Part shown: one piece after another, positions 7,916-16,522 of the stretch | How positions within the stretch are numbered: position 1 is the first letter of the stretch | Layout: the number at the start of each line of letters is the position of its first letter | NCBI RefSeq assembly: GCF_000146345.1 | Contig: NZ_GL397071.1 | Location: forward strand, 841,538 to 885,417 | From: Peptoniphilus duerdenii ATCC BAA-1640 | GTDB lineage: Bacteria; Bacillota; Clostridia; Tissierellales; Peptoniphilaceae | Length of the DNA stretch: 43,880 nucleotides | Direction of reading: 5' to 3' | Notes under the pieces: model-generated | What the model saw: the letters and a program-made list of their open reading frames with translations, nothing else | Told to the model about the DNA's origin: nothing | Databases searched by the model: none | Program-made: the position numbers and the translations under genes

Positions 7916-8591
7916 AGTGTTTCAAGACAGTTTGGAGAGTCTTTCCGAAGAAAACAGACACCATCTTTTAAACGTGGTGAGGCTAAATCCAGATGAAGAG
8001 TTTGAGATCGTGTCTTCTGGCAAAGTTTATAGAGCAATCTATGACGGTGAACTTAAGATTTTAAGAGAAGTGGAAAATTCCCATGAGACGAGGCTTAGAA
8101 TAAATCTCTACATGGCGCTTATTAAACAGGATAAATTCGAACTTGCCTTGGAAAAAACCACAGAGGTGGGTGTATCTTCTATAACTCCTATAATTTTTAA
8201 AAGAACTGTGGTAAATATAAAGGGCAAGGAAGATAAGAAGCTACTGAGATGGCAAAAAATTTTGGAATCTGCTGCGAAGCAATCGAAAAGAGACATAATT
8301 CCATCTATAAATAACCCAGAAAAATTAGAAAATATAAATTTTAAAGGAACATTGATCGTTCCCTACGAAGGTGCAGAGAATCTCTACATCGATGATGTTT
8401 TAAAAAATACAAAAGGTATAGAAGAAATCTCCATATTAATCGGTCCGGAAGGCGGATTTGATGAGTCGGAGATAGAATATTTAAAGACTATGGGATGCAA
8501 AATCGTAACCTTGGGAACTAGAATCCTACGGGCGGAGACTGCGGCAATCGTCGCTTGCTACCAGGTCGGAGTAAATGAGGTGGTTCGTTGA
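7908..8591 (+). CDS. rsmE: 16S rRNA (uracil-1498-N3)-methyltransferase
   Basis: A 227-residue SPOUT-class methyltransferase that modifies U1498 of 16S rRNA in the decoding region. The N-terminal PUA-like part has 'ENRHHLLNVVRLNPDEEFEI'; the C-terminal knot has 'LIGPEGGFDESEIEYL' and 'TLGTRILRAETAAIVA', both diagnostic. Length is slightly short of the common 240-250 residues but no motif is missing. It overlaps prmA by 8 bases and mtaB by 4, a prmA-rsmE-mtaB order common in Firmicutes. Confidence 0.95.
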   Translation: MFRVFQDSLESLSEENRHHLLNVVRLNPDEEFEIVSSGKVYRAIYDGELKILREVENSHETRLRINLYMALIKQDKFELALEKTTEVGVSSITPIIFKRTVVNIKGKEDKKLLRWQKILESAAKQSKRDIIPSINNPEKLENINFKGTLIVPYEGAENLYIDDVLKNTKGIEEISILIGPEGGFDESEIEYLKTMGCKIVTLGTRILRAETAAIVACYQVGVNEVVR

Positions 8592-9889
8592 AGACATTTT
8601 CAATTTTGACCCTCGGTTGCAAGGTCAACCAGTACGAGTCAGAAGCTATGAAAGAAATCTTTGAAAAAAATGGATATATAGAAGTAGATAGTGAAACGGA
8701 TGTGGCGGACGTGTACGTGGTGAACACCTGCACAGTTACCAATCTTTCAGATAGAAAATCGAGACAGTATATAAGGCGTGCCAAGAGGGAAAATCCCGAT
8801 TCCATCGTCTGTGTGGTGGGATGTTACTCCCAAGTTAGTCCTGATGAAGTACAGGCTATCGAAGGCGTGGACATCATAATGGGCACCACCGACAGAAGTA
8901 GAATTTTTGAGTTGGTGGAAAATTTTAAGAAGGACAAGAATCAAATCTCCATCGTCAAATCTCTTAAAGGTTTTACAGAGTTTCAACATATAGAAATCGA
9001 CAAGGAATCGGAGATGACCAGATCCTACATGAAGGTTCAGGACGGCTGCAACAGATATTGCACCTACTGCATCATTCCATATGCGAGGGGTCCAATTAGA
9101 TCGAGAACCATTGAAGATTCTGTGGAAGAAGCGAAGAGACTCAGCGAAGCAGGCTACAAGGAATTGGTGCTAACTGGGATTCACATCGGATCCTATGGAA
9201 AAGACTTAGGAGATGAAAGACTTGTAGACCTCATAGAAGAGATTACGAAGGTGGATGGCATTGAGAGAATACGTCTATCTTCCATCGAGCCGATAACCAT
9301 CACTAGAGATTTTCTCGAGAGGATAAAGGCGACGGGAAAAGTCTGTGACCATTTTCATTTGAGCTTACAAAGCGGATCCAATGCAGTTCTTAAAGCCATG
9401 AACAGACGCTACACCAGAGAAGAATACATCGAAACCTGTGATTTAATAAGAGAGTACTATCCTTATGTTGGTCTAACTACAGATATCATCGTCGGATTTC
9501 CAGGAGAGACTGACGAAGATTTTGAAGATACGGTGGACCTAGTTAAGAGGGTTGAATTTTCCAAGATTCACGTCTTTAAATATTCCAAGAGATCTGGAAC
9601 TCCTGCAGCGGAGATGAAGAACCAGGTGGATGGAAATATAAAGATCGAAAGATCCAACAGACTTCTCGAACTTTCCGACAAGATGATGGAAAGATTTATA
9701 GAAAAAAATAGAGATACAAAGTTAAAAGTCCTCTTTGAAGAAGAAAAAGACGGATATATGAGAGGATATAGCACGAACTATATAGATTGTAAGATTAAGA
9801 CCGACTTGGAACTTAAAAACCAGGTTCGTGATGCAAAAATAGTGGCAATAGATGGCGAAAGTGCCATTGTAGAAATAGAAAGGAGTTAG
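8588..9889 (+). CDS. mtaB: tRNA t6A37 methylthiotransferase
   Basis: A 433-residue radical-SAM methylthiotransferase that converts t6A to ms2t6A at position 37 of ANN-decoding tRNAs. The N-terminal UPF0004 domain has the three cluster cysteines C11 (TLGCKVNQYE), C48 (NTCTV) and C79 (VGCY); the radical-SAM cluster is C154-C158-C161 (CNRYCTYC); a TRAM domain ends the protein from about 370. The start is TTG at 8588, whose last two bases and next A form the rsmE TGA stop (TTGA overlap), with GAGGTGG a few bases upstream. The LGCKVN form of the first motif favours MtaB over MiaB or RimO. Confidence 0.93.
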   Translation: MKTFSILTLGCKVNQYESEAMKEIFEKNGYIEVDSETDVADVYVVNTCTVTNLSDRKSRQYIRRAKRENPDSIVCVVGCYSQVSPDEVQAIEGVDIIMGTTDRSRIFELVENFKKDKNQISIVKSLKGFTEFQHIEIDKESEMTRSYMKVQDGCNRYCTYCIIPYARGPIRSRTIEDSVEEAKRLSEAGYKELVLTGIHIGSYGKDLGDERLVDLIEEITKVDGIERIRLSSIEPITITRDFLERIKATGKVCDHFHLSLQSGSNAVLKAMNRRYTREEYIETCDLIREYYPYVGLTTDIIVGFPGETDEDFEDTVDLVKRVEFSKIHVFKYSKRSGTPAAEMKNQVDGNIKIERSNRLLELSDKMMERFIEKNRDTKLKVLFEEEKDGYMRGYSTNYIDCKIKTDLELKNQVRDAKIVAIDGESAIVEIERS

Positions 9890-9890
9890 T

Positions 9891-10229
9891 ATGGATTGTT
9901 TATTCTGTAAAATAATAAATGGGGACATCCCATCAGAAAAAGTGTACGAAGACGATCTAGTGTATGCTTTCAAAGACATAAATCCAGAAGCCCCAGTTCA
10001 CTTTTTAATCGTGCCAAAGGAACATATTAAAAGTGCCTACGAACTAGATGAAGCACACAAAGAATTAATAGGACATATATTCCTTGTAGCGAAAAAAGTT
10101 TTAAAAGATATGGGAATTGAAAATGGATTTAGAATCGTAAACAATGCGAGAGAAGACGGTGGACAGACTGTAGATCACCTACATTTCCATGTGCTTGCAG
10201 GCAGAAGTTTAAATTGGCCACCAGGTTGA
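9891..10229 (+). CDS. HIT-family nucleotide-binding hydrolase (HinT type)
   Basis: A 112-residue histidine-triad protein. 'CLFCKIINGDIPSEKVYEDD' at the N-terminus and the triad H96-x-H98-x-H100 in 'DHLHFHVLAG' identify the HinT branch, which hydrolyses purine nucleoside phosphoramidates and acyl-adenylates. C3 and C6 keep half of the zinc site seen in some members. It starts one base after the mtaB stop with AAAGGAG upstream and is followed by a terminator, so it closes the prmA-rsmE-mtaB operon. Confidence 0.95.
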   Translation: MDCLFCKIINGDIPSEKVYEDDLVYAFKDINPEAPVHFLIVPKEHIKSAYELDEAHKELIGHIFLVAKKVLKDMGIENGFRIVNNAREDGGQTVDHLHFHVLAGRSLNWPPG

Positions 10230-10239
10230 TTTAGAAATG

Positions 10240-10262
10240 GAGTGGGAAACCACTCTTTTTTT
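10240..10262 (+). terminator. Terminator of the prmA-hinT operon
   Basis: GAGTGG (10240-10245), tetraloop GAAA, CCACTC (10250-10255), then seven Ts. Confidence 0.9.
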
Positions 10263-10291
10263 ATGTCCAAATATAAAATAAATGCTCTACA

Positions 10292-10300
10292 TGTTATAAT
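10292..10300 (+). promoter_or_regulatory. Extended -10 element directly before queH
   Basis: TGTTATAAT at 10292-10300 is a perfect extended -10. The queH ATG begins at 10307, seven bases after the hexamer, which is where transcription would normally start. No Shine-Dalgarno lies between. This points to a leaderless mRNA. Confidence 0.6.
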
Positions 10301-10306
10301 AACAGT

Positions 10307-10930
10307 ATGAAAATCAATTACGACATAGAGATGAATAAAATAATAGAAAAATTAGATAGAAAGCCGAGACTTTTAATCCATTCCTGTTGCGGACCTTGCT
10401 CCACTGCGGTGCTTGAAAGGCTGGTAAAATATTTTGAAATAGATATTTTATTTTTTAATCCAAACCTGGATAGTGAAGAGGAATTTGACAAGAGGGTCAT
10501 CGAACAGAAAAAAGTAATCGCCCACATGGAAGATAAAAATCAATCCAAAATAGGGATAGTTGCCGTGCCTTATAATCACGATGAATTTTTAAACATTGCA
10601 AGTGGACTTGAAAGGGAGAGAGAAGGCGGCAAGAGATGCATGAGGTGCTACTATCTTCGTCTTAAAAAAGCGGGAGAGTATGCAAAAGCACAGGGCTACG
10701 ACTACTTCACCACCACATTGTCCATAAGCCCTCATAAGAATTCTCAAGTCTTAAATAAGATGGGAATTGCCTTGGGAGAAAGAATCGGAGTAAGCTACCT
10801 GATGAGCGACTTTAAAAAGAAGAATGGATTTAAACGCTCAGTGGAAATATCGGAAGAACTACATCTATACAGACAAGATTACTGCGGATGTGAATTTTCA
10901 AAAATAGAAGCCATGGAGAGAATGAAATGA
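10307..10930 (+). CDS. queH: Epoxyqueuosine reductase QueH
   Basis: A 207-residue DUF208 protein that carries out the last step of queuosine biosynthesis, reducing epoxyqueuosine in tRNA; QueH replaces the cobalamin enzyme QueG in many anaerobes. The Fe-S/metal-binding cysteines are visible: vicinal C27-C28 and C31 in 'HSCCGPCS', a CxxC in 'CMRCYYLRL' and 'DYCGC' near the C-terminus. The ATG lies seven bases after an extended -10, so translation may be leaderless; a later in-frame ATG at 10331 also lacks a clear ribosome site, and the 'INYDIEMNKIIEKL' segment resembles family N-termini. capA follows with a 4-base ATGA overlap. Confidence 0.93.
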   Translation: MKINYDIEMNKIIEKLDRKPRLLIHSCCGPCSTAVLERLVKYFEIDILFFNPNLDSEEEFDKRVIEQKKVIAHMEDKNQSKIGIVAVPYNHDEFLNIASGLEREREGGKRCMRCYYLRLKKAGEYAKAQGYDYFTTTLSISPHKNSQVLNKMGIALGERIGVSYLMSDFKKKNGFKRSVEISEELHLYRQDYCGCEFSKIEAMERMK

Positions 10931-12111
10931 AGAAATTAATGGCAGGACTACTAGTAATAGTTGCGGCAGCCCTATGCCTATCCTATGCCTACTTTTATTA
11001 CGGACAACATAGTGCAAGTAAAAAGCCTGCAAAAATAGAAAAAATAAATAAAACAGAAGAAAAAGAACAGGAAAAAGTGGAGCCGGTCCATGTAAAACTT
11101 ATGGCGACAGGGGACGTTATGTTTCACATGCCTACTTACAAAAGTGCATTTAATAAGGAAAAAGGCGAGTACGACTTCACAAGCTTCTACGAAAAAGTAA
11201 GCGAAGATCTAAAGGGAGCGGACTTTGCCTTTGCAAATTTGGAAACAACAATAAATCCAAATAGACCTCTTGCCAGCTATCCAATGTTTAACACGCCGAA
11301 GGAAGCCTTGAAGTATTTGAAAGCAGCTGGATTTAAGGGAATGTCCACTGCAAATAACCACTGCATCGACACAGGCTTAGAAGGAATATTTACTACAATT
11401 GATGAACTAGATGCCAATGGATTTATACACTTCGGCACGAGAAAGACTGAAGATGAAAAACCACCAATCGTGGATTTAAAGGGAATAAAAGTTGGATTTA
11501 TCTCCTATTCAGAAATTTTTAACGGAATGGAAGGGGTCATACCTGCAGATAAAAAATATGTCATAAGTCCAATCAACTATGAAAAAATAAAATCGGATAT
11601 AGATTACTTAAAAGAAAATGGAGCAGATATAATCATCTCCATGCCTCACTACGGAGTTGAGTACAAGACAGAACCGACACAGTTACAACAGGAAGCATCG
11701 AAATTTATGTTAGATAATGGAGTGGACCTAGTGCTAGGATCCCACCCACATGTCCTTGGAAGAGCGGGAATGTGGGAAGTGGGAGGAAGAAATAAATTCT
11801 TAATCTACTCCATGGGCAATTCCATCTCCAACCAAAGACAACCATGGATGGGCACCTATGACACGGAAATGGGAGTACTGGTGGAGATAGATATCACAAA
11901 AGCAGAAGAAATAAACTTCGAAGTGGCGCTTCATCCCACATATGTGGCAAGATTTAGACAAGAAGGCGGAAACAGGTACTACGTCTACAAGATGACTGAC
12001 CTCTTTGAAGGCGGAAAATACCAAGGAGACATTGACGAAAAAGAGAGACAGAAGGTCCACATGCTCTACGAAAGAGCCAAGGAAATATTGGGAGAAAAAT
12101 ATGTTAAGTAA
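10927..12111 (+). CDS. CapA-family surface-anchored metallophosphatase-like protein
   Basis: A 394-residue protein of the PGA_cap/CapA family (calcineurin-like fold). A single N-terminal signal anchor spans residues about 4-25, followed by a Lys/Glu-rich linker and the catalytic-like domain outside the membrane. Metal-site motifs are 'ATGDVMFH', 'NLETTIN', 'STANNHCIDTG' and 'GSHPHVLG'. Relatives take part in poly-gamma-glutamate capsule handling, but no capB/capC ligase genes are nearby, so a general envelope hydrolase role is as likely. It overlaps queH by 4 bases (ATGA), and the next gene starts inside its 3' end. Confidence 0.88.
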   Translation: MKKLMAGLLVIVAAALCLSYAYFYYGQHSASKKPAKIEKINKTEEKEQEKVEPVHVKLMATGDVMFHMPTYKSAFNKEKGEYDFTSFYEKVSEDLKGADFAFANLETTINPNRPLASYPMFNTPKEALKYLKAAGFKGMSTANNHCIDTGLEGIFTTIDELDANGFIHFGTRKTEDEKPPIVDLKGIKVGFISYSEIFNGMEGVIPADKKYVISPINYEKIKSDIDYLKENGADIIISMPHYGVEYKTEPTQLQQEASKFMLDNGVDLVLGSHPHVLGRAGMWEVGGRNKFLIYSMGNSISNQRQPWMGTYDTEMGVLVEIDITKAEEINFEVALHPTYVARFRQEGGNRYYVYKMTDLFEGGKYQGDIDEKERQKVHMLYERAKEILGEKYVK

Positions 12112-12514
12112 AATATTTTTACGATATATGGATGAAGCCGCAAACCACATTGGTCCCATGTACAACTGTGCAGAAGCCATCATCCTTGCGGTGGATGAAG
12201 AATATAAATTAAATCTACCAGAAGAATTGGTGAAATCAGTGGCAGGATTCGGAGGAGGTATGGGAGCAGGCTCAACCTGTGGCTACTTAACAGGAGCCAT
12301 ATCTGCACTTTCACTTATCTTTGGACCAGAAGATCCACCTTATGGCACCATGGATCTCGCGGGAATATGTGCGATATATGTAGAAAATTTTGAAAAACTG
12401 GGTAGTACCATAAACTGCGTCGACCTAATAGCAGAAAACCCACCATGTATCGACATGGGAGTAAAGAGTCTTGACCTACTTCAGGAAGTAATCGAGCAGA
12501 ATAAAACTAAATAA
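12101..12514 (+). CDS. C_GCAxxG_C_C family redox-type protein
   Basis: A 137-residue cysteine-rich protein. C23 in 'MYNCAEAII', the glycine-rich 'GFGGGMGAGSTCGYLTGAI' with C60, and two later cysteines ('INCVDLI', 'PPCIDMG') match the C_GCAxxG_C_C family, thought to bind a metal or redox cofactor; no reaction is established. I chose ATG at 12101, preceded by GGGAGA, not an upstream in-frame start at 12005 whose extension only shadows the capA-like reading frame. It overlaps the capA-like gene by 11 bases and ends the queH operon at a strong terminator. Confidence 0.88.
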   Translation: MLSKIFLRYMDEAANHIGPMYNCAEAIILAVDEEYKLNLPEELVKSVAGFGGGMGAGSTCGYLTGAISALSLIFGPEDPPYGTMDLAGICAIYVENFEKLGSTINCVDLIAENPPCIDMGVKSLDLLQEVIEQNKTK

Positions 12515-12550
12515 TATATTTTACAAATTAAAATAATTTTTGGATAAAGT

Positions 12551-12581
12551 AAAAAGGCTATGGATTTTCCGTAGCCTTTTT
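12551..12581. terminator. Bidirectional terminator between convergent operons
   Basis: AAAAAGGCTATGGA (12551-12564), loop TTT, TCCGTAGCCTTTTT (12568-12581). The stem is 14 bp with one G-T pair and has A and T tracts on opposite sides, so it can serve both the queH operon and the minus-strand EIIC-type gene. Confidence 0.85.
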
Positions 12582-12611
12582 AAATTAATGTTTAATTAGT
12601 CCAAAATAATT

Positions 12612-13625
12612 TTAATTTAGTTTCATGTCGCCGTCTCTTATTATGCCTTTATTTTTTAAGATCAAATATACTACATAGGATATTATCGCTGGCAGTATGA
12701 AGTGGAGTAGTGCCATGTTTAGTAGTACTGTTCCTTTTGAGATGGATTCCATTGCGTTTATGGTTCCAATCTGTCCTACGAATCCGCAGGTGCCCATGCC
12801 TGATCCCAGTGGGGTGTTTTCCATCTTAAAGATTATTGTGGAAATCGGTCCTAGGATTGCTGATGCTATGATGGATGGTAGCCAGATGACTGGTTTTCTT
12901 ATGATGTTTGGCATTTGTAGCATTGAGGTTCCGATTCCTTGTGCTAGTAGTCCTTCGAAGCCATTATCTTTGTACGAGATTACTGCAAATCCTATCATGT
13001 TTGCACAGCATCCAACGGTTGCCGCTCCTCCTGCTAGGCCTGATAGACCAAGCATTATACATATTGCCGCACTACTTATCGGCAAGGTTAGTATCATGCC
13101 CATTGCTACTGATACGATTACGCCCATGATAAGCGGTTGTTGTTTCGTGGCTGCCATGATTGCATTTCCGATTGCAACCATCATTGCTTGGATATATGGT
13201 CCTATGAATGTGGCTATAATCGCGCCTACTAAGACTGTTACCACCGGTGTTAGGACGATGTCGATCTTAGTTTCTTTGGAGATTAGTTTTCCAAATTCCA
13301 CTGCGAAGATGGTGGATATAAATACTCCTATTGGTCCTCCTAGTTGATACCCTGCTACACCAACTACTGCTGATGAGAAGAGGACTAGGTCCGGTGCGTT
13401 TAGTGAATACGCAATGGATACTGCTATTGCTGGTCCTGTTGCAGCTTGTACTATTGGCCATAGGGTCTTGGATAGAAATTCGATATTAAATTCTTGCCCT
13501 ATGGTGTTAAGTATTGTTCCTACGAGCAATGATGCGAATAGACCATATGCCATGGCTCCCATTGCATCGATAAAATAAGTTTTGAAAGAGATGTTTACTT
13601 TCTTTCTGTTTAAAAATTTGTTCAA
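12612..13625 (-). CDS. PTS EIIC-type (PTS_EIIC_2 family) membrane protein
   Basis: A 337-residue integral membrane protein with about eight to ten helices. Motifs such as 'AYGLFASLLVGTILNTIGQ', 'GPIGVFISTIFAVEFGKLISKETKIDIVLTP' and 'SGMGTCGFVGQIGT' match the stand-alone PTS_EIIC_2 family. No EIIA, EIIB or sugar gene is next to it, so phosphotransferase activity is doubtful and the substrate is unknown. The start is TTG at 13625 preceded by AGGAGGT. A TATAAT reads on the minus strand at 13649-13644. It lies convergent to the queH operon and downstream of nrdG, separated by a terminator. Confidence 0.85.
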   Translation of the reverse strand: MNKFLNRKKVNISFKTYFIDAMGAMAYGLFASLLVGTILNTIGQEFNIEFLSKTLWPIVQAATGPAIAVSIAYSLNAPDLVLFSSAVVGVAGYQLGGPIGVFISTIFAVEFGKLISKETKIDIVLTPVVTVLVGAIIATFIGPYIQAMMVAIGNAIMAATKQQPLIMGVIVSVAMGMILTLPISSAAICIMLGLSGLAGGAATVGCCANMIGFAVISYKDNGFEGLLAQGIGTSMLQMPNIIRKPVIWLPSIIASAILGPISTIIFKMENTPLGSGMGTCGFVGQIGTINAMESISKGTVLLNMALLHFILPAIISYVVYLILKNKGIIRDGDMKLN

Positions 13626-13713
13626 GGTTTACCTCCTGTTTATATTATAGTACAATTTTTATTTTTTGAATGAGTGTTTTAATTTTTAAACTAAAATTGT
13701 TGTCGTTTATTCT

Positions 13714-13743
13714 AAACAAAAAAACCTAGGTTGTCCTAGGTTT
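13714..13743 (-). terminator. Terminator of nrdDG
   Basis: On the minus strand AAACCTAGG, loop ACAA, CCTAGGTTT and a T-run. The 9-bp perfect stem starts within the nrdG stop codon. Confidence 0.88.
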
Positions 13744-14239
13744 ATAGTTTGTCCCAAATGGTTACTTCGCCATTTGCGAGGGATTTCTGTATGTCTATTA
13801 CTCTTTGGTTTCTTGAGCCTCGAAATCTAAGGCTTAAGTCCAATTCTTTTTCTATAAATAATCCGTCTACCAATATGTCACATTCTTTTAGTAGTGCCAG
13901 TTTTTCTTCGTCTTCTAAGATTTTCTCATAGGTAAAGCCTGAGTAGACCCAGATGGATTTATCCACTTCTCTTTTTATTTTTTTTACGATTTCTTTTAGT
14001 TCATGAGGATGTTCCATTGGCTCACCGCCGATTAGTGTGAGTCCGGATACTTCTTGTAGTTTTAAATCTTCTATTACTTCTCTTGTTTCTTTGTCCGTCC
14101 ACTTTTCTCCGAAGTCAAAGTCTTGGTACTCTTCGTTAAAACAGCCTTTACAGTGGTGGTTACATCCGGTGACAAAGATGGAGGTTCTTATGCCTTCTCC
14201 GTTTGCCACGTCGTATTTTCTAATTTGTCCGTAGTTCAT
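13742..14239 (-). CDS. nrdG: Anaerobic ribonucleotide reductase activating enzyme
   Basis: A 165-residue radical-SAM activase that uses a 4Fe-4S cluster and S-adenosylmethionine to place the glycyl radical on NrdD. The cluster cysteines are C26-C30-C33 in 'TGCNHHCKGCFN'. Other family landmarks are the N-terminal 'DVANGEGIRTSIFVTGC' and 'SGLTLIGGEPMEHP'. Length is typical. Its ATG overlaps the nrdD stop by one base (TAATG), so the pair is translationally coupled. It needs anoxic conditions, consistent with an obligate anaerobe. Confidence 0.96.
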   Translation of the reverse strand: MNYGQIRKYDVANGEGIRTSIFVTGCNHHCKGCFNEEYQDFDFGEKWTDKETREVIEDLKLQEVSGLTLIGGEPMEHPHELKEIVKKIKREVDKSIWVYSGFTYEKILEDEEKLALLKECDILVDGLFIEKELDLSLRFRGSRNQRVIDIQKSLANGEVTIWDKL

Positions 14240-16359
14240 TAGATGTGTAGAACTCTGTCTTTTATTTCTTTGGTTCTTCCTTCTGTCCAGAAGTTTTCGC
14301 CAAGGTATCCACAGGTTCTTCTAACTACTGTAAGGGTGTCTTTATCTTTGTTGTGACATTGTGGGCATTCCCATTGTCCGTCTTCGTTGACTTTTATTTC
14401 TCCATCAAATCCACACTTTGCACAGTAGTCTGATTTGGTATTGAATTCTGCATATTGGATATTGTCGTAGATATATTTTACTATGGTTTCTATTGCATCT
14501 AAGTTGTGACTCATGTTTGGAATTTCTACATAGGAGATACATCCGCCTTGGGATTTGTCTTGGAATTTTGCTTCGAAGGCAAATTTTTCAAATGCGGTGA
14601 TCTTTTGTCTTACATCTACGTGGAATGAATTGGTGTAGTATCCTTTGTCCGTAATGTTTTCTATGATTCCAAATCTATTTCTGTCGATGGTGTTAAATCT
14701 ATGGGTTAGTGATTCTGCTGGTGTGCCATAAACTGCAAATTGTAGTCCAGTTTCTTTGGTCCATTCTTCTTTCTTTTCGTTTAGTTTGTCCATAATCTTC
14801 ATGGCAAAGTCAAATCCTTCTGGATCTGTATGTGGAACTCCCTTTATGAGCATGGATGCTTCGTAGATTCCAATGTATCCGATGGTTACTGTTGCGTATC
14901 CGCCTTTTAGAAGATGGTCTATGTGTTGGTTGTGAACGAGTCTTGCAATGGCTCCGTGTTGCCAATGGATTGGACTTACTTCTGATGTTACATCCTTTAG
15001 ATGGTTATATCTTAAAAGACCAACTCTCTTAACTAGGTCGAGTCTCTTTTCTAATATTTCAAAGAATTTTTCTTCGTCGCCACGAGCTAGGATTCCTATT
15101 TGTGGTAGGTTTATGGTGCACACGCCTATGTTGAATCTTCCGTCGAACTTGTAGTTGCCGTTTTCGTCCTTGTATGGTGATAGGAATGCCCTACATCCCA
15201 TAGGTGAGAAGACATTGCCTTCGTAGTTTTCGCGCATTTTCTTCGCTGAGATATAGTCAGGGTACATTCTCTTTGCTGTACATCTTATAGCAAGGGCGGT
15301 TAGATAATGGTATTTTGAATCTTTGTGTATATTATTTTCGTCAAGAACATAGATTAGTTTTGGGAATGCTGGTGTAACATATACGCCTGCTGTGTTCTTG
15401 ATTCCTTGTATTCTTTGTACTAATATTTCTTCGATGATTTGTGCAACTTCGTCTACGTATGGATCTTCGTCCTTTACGTGCATAAATAGCGTTACAAAAG
15501 GTGCTTGTCCGTTGGAAGTCATAAGGGTATTTATTTGATATTGGATGGTTTGAATACCTGATTGCAAATCCTTCTTAGTCATTGCGTCCGCCATCTTTTG
15601 TGCAGTTTCTACGTCGCCTATCATTTCAACGCATAGGTTTAGATTCTTTTCGTAAGAACGTCTTAGATATTTTCCAAGGCAAGAAATATCTATTGATTGT
15701 CCGCCGTATTGGTTGGAAGCAATCTGTGCTATTATCTGTGTCATAACATTACATGCAACTTGGAAAGATTTAGGAGTTTCAATCATCTTGCCATTTACAA
15801 CCGTTCCGTTGTCAAGCATATCCTTCATATTTACCAAGCAGCAGTTGAAAATCGGTTGAATAAAATAATCCAAATCATGGATGTGGATTGCACCACTGTC
15901 ATGAGCTTCAACTAAATCCGCTGGAATCATCTTTCTCTTTGCAATGTCCTTTGAAACTTCTCCCGCGATTAAATCTCTTTGGGTAGAGGCGATGATTGCA
16001 TTTTTGTTTGAGTTTTCATCGATAACTTCGATGTTGGTTTGGTCAAGTAGACCTATTATTTCGTCATCTGTAGTGTTTGACTCTCTCTTAAAAGCCTGAA
16101 CAGATTTATATGATTCATAAGCCCTAGCAGTTGCAGGGTTGTTTAAATTTATAAGTCTATAGTAGACTTGTTCTTCAATATCATAGATGGATAATTCTTT
16201 ATTAAGTGCCTTTGCGTCTTCATAAATTTCGTCGGCTATGGCTTTAGCTTGTCCTTCCACGAAGACTCCGTTGGAAGAATGCATAGCCTTGTTAATAGCA
16301 ATTTCTATTTTGCTTTTGTCAAAAGGCACCCTGTCGCCATTTCTCTTTCTTACATACAT
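14239..16359 (-). CDS. nrdD: Anaerobic ribonucleoside-triphosphate reductase (class III)
   Basis: A 706-residue glycyl-radical enzyme that makes dNTPs from NTPs without oxygen. Residues about 3-90 form the ATP-cone ('MYVRKRNGDRVPFDKSKI'), the allosteric activity site. The C-terminus has a zinc-type pair of CxxC motifs ('CAKCGF', 'CPQCH') and the glycyl-radical loop 'RRTCGYLGE'. I place the start at ATG 16359, seven bases after AGGGAG; a GTG five codons earlier is in frame but would contain the ribosome site. The promoter region carries two NrdR-like boxes. nrdG follows with a one-base overlap. Confidence 0.95.
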   Translation of the reverse strand: MYVRKRNGDRVPFDKSKIEIAINKAMHSSNGVFVEGQAKAIADEIYEDAKALNKELSIYDIEEQVYYRLINLNNPATARAYESYKSVQAFKRESNTTDDEIIGLLDQTNIEVIDENSNKNAIIASTQRDLIAGEVSKDIAKRKMIPADLVEAHDSGAIHIHDLDYFIQPIFNCCLVNMKDMLDNGTVVNGKMIETPKSFQVACNVMTQIIAQIASNQYGGQSIDISCLGKYLRRSYEKNLNLCVEMIGDVETAQKMADAMTKKDLQSGIQTIQYQINTLMTSNGQAPFVTLFMHVKDEDPYVDEVAQIIEEILVQRIQGIKNTAGVYVTPAFPKLIYVLDENNIHKDSKYHYLTALAIRCTAKRMYPDYISAKKMRENYEGNVFSPMGCRAFLSPYKDENGNYKFDGRFNIGVCTINLPQIGILARGDEEKFFEILEKRLDLVKRVGLLRYNHLKDVTSEVSPIHWQHGAIARLVHNQHIDHLLKGGYATVTIGYIGIYEASMLIKGVPHTDPEGFDFAMKIMDKLNEKKEEWTKETGLQFAVYGTPAESLTHRFNTIDRNRFGIIENITDKGYYTNSFHVDVRQKITAFEKFAFEAKFQDKSQGGCISYVEIPNMSHNLDAIETIVKYIYDNIQYAEFNTKSDYCAKCGFDGEIKVNEDGQWECPQCHNKDKDTLTVVRRTCGYLGENFWTEGRTKEIKDRVLHI

Positions 16360-16391
16360 TTCTATCTCCCTCACTTTTTAATCATAAATAT

Positions 16392-16420
16392 ATAATACTA
16401 TATGTTGTGGTGTTAATCAA
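16392..16420 (-). promoter_or_regulatory. nrdD promoter
   Basis: On the minus strand TTGATT (16420-16415), a 17-base spacer and TATTAT (16397-16392). NrdR box 1 lies over the spacer and the first bases of the -10. Confidence 0.5.
16395..16410. promoter_or_regulatory. NrdR box 1
   Basis: ATACTATATGTTGTGG matches the palindromic NrdR consensus acaCwATATaTwGtgt at about 13 of 16 positions. NrdR is the ATP/dATP-sensing repressor of ribonucleotide reductase genes; nrdR itself is not in the window. Confidence 0.7.
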
Positions 16421-16436
16421 TCAAAATTTAAAATAA

Positions 16437-16452
16437 ATACTATATAAAGTGC
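16437..16452. promoter_or_regulatory. NrdR box 2
   Basis: ATACTATATAAAGTGC matches the NrdR consensus at about 13 of 16 positions and starts 42 bases from box 1, four helical turns, so both boxes face the same side of the DNA, as is usual for paired NrdR sites. Confidence 0.7.
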
Positions 16453-16494
16453 AGTAACTTTATGTAACTTTACTAGACGATGGGCTATTATAAA

Positions 16495-16503
16495 TGTTAT
16501 AAT
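16495..16503 (+). promoter_or_regulatory. Extended -10 promoter of pyk
   Basis: TGTTATAAT at 16495-16503 is a perfect extended -10; AAAGGAGAG follows just before the ATG at 16523. No clear -35 is seen. Confidence 0.6.
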
Positions 16504-16522
16504 AAATTTTAAAGGAGAGATT

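Noticed and set aside
12005-12100. Longer start for the C_GCAxxG protein.
   Set aside because: The extension lies wholly inside the capA-like gene, is unusually Lys/Thr/Arg rich and has no ribosome site; the start at 12101 has one.
16375-16522. Riboswitch or T-box in the nrdD-pyk divergent region.
   Set aside because: Too short, and its structure is accounted for by promoters and NrdR boxes.
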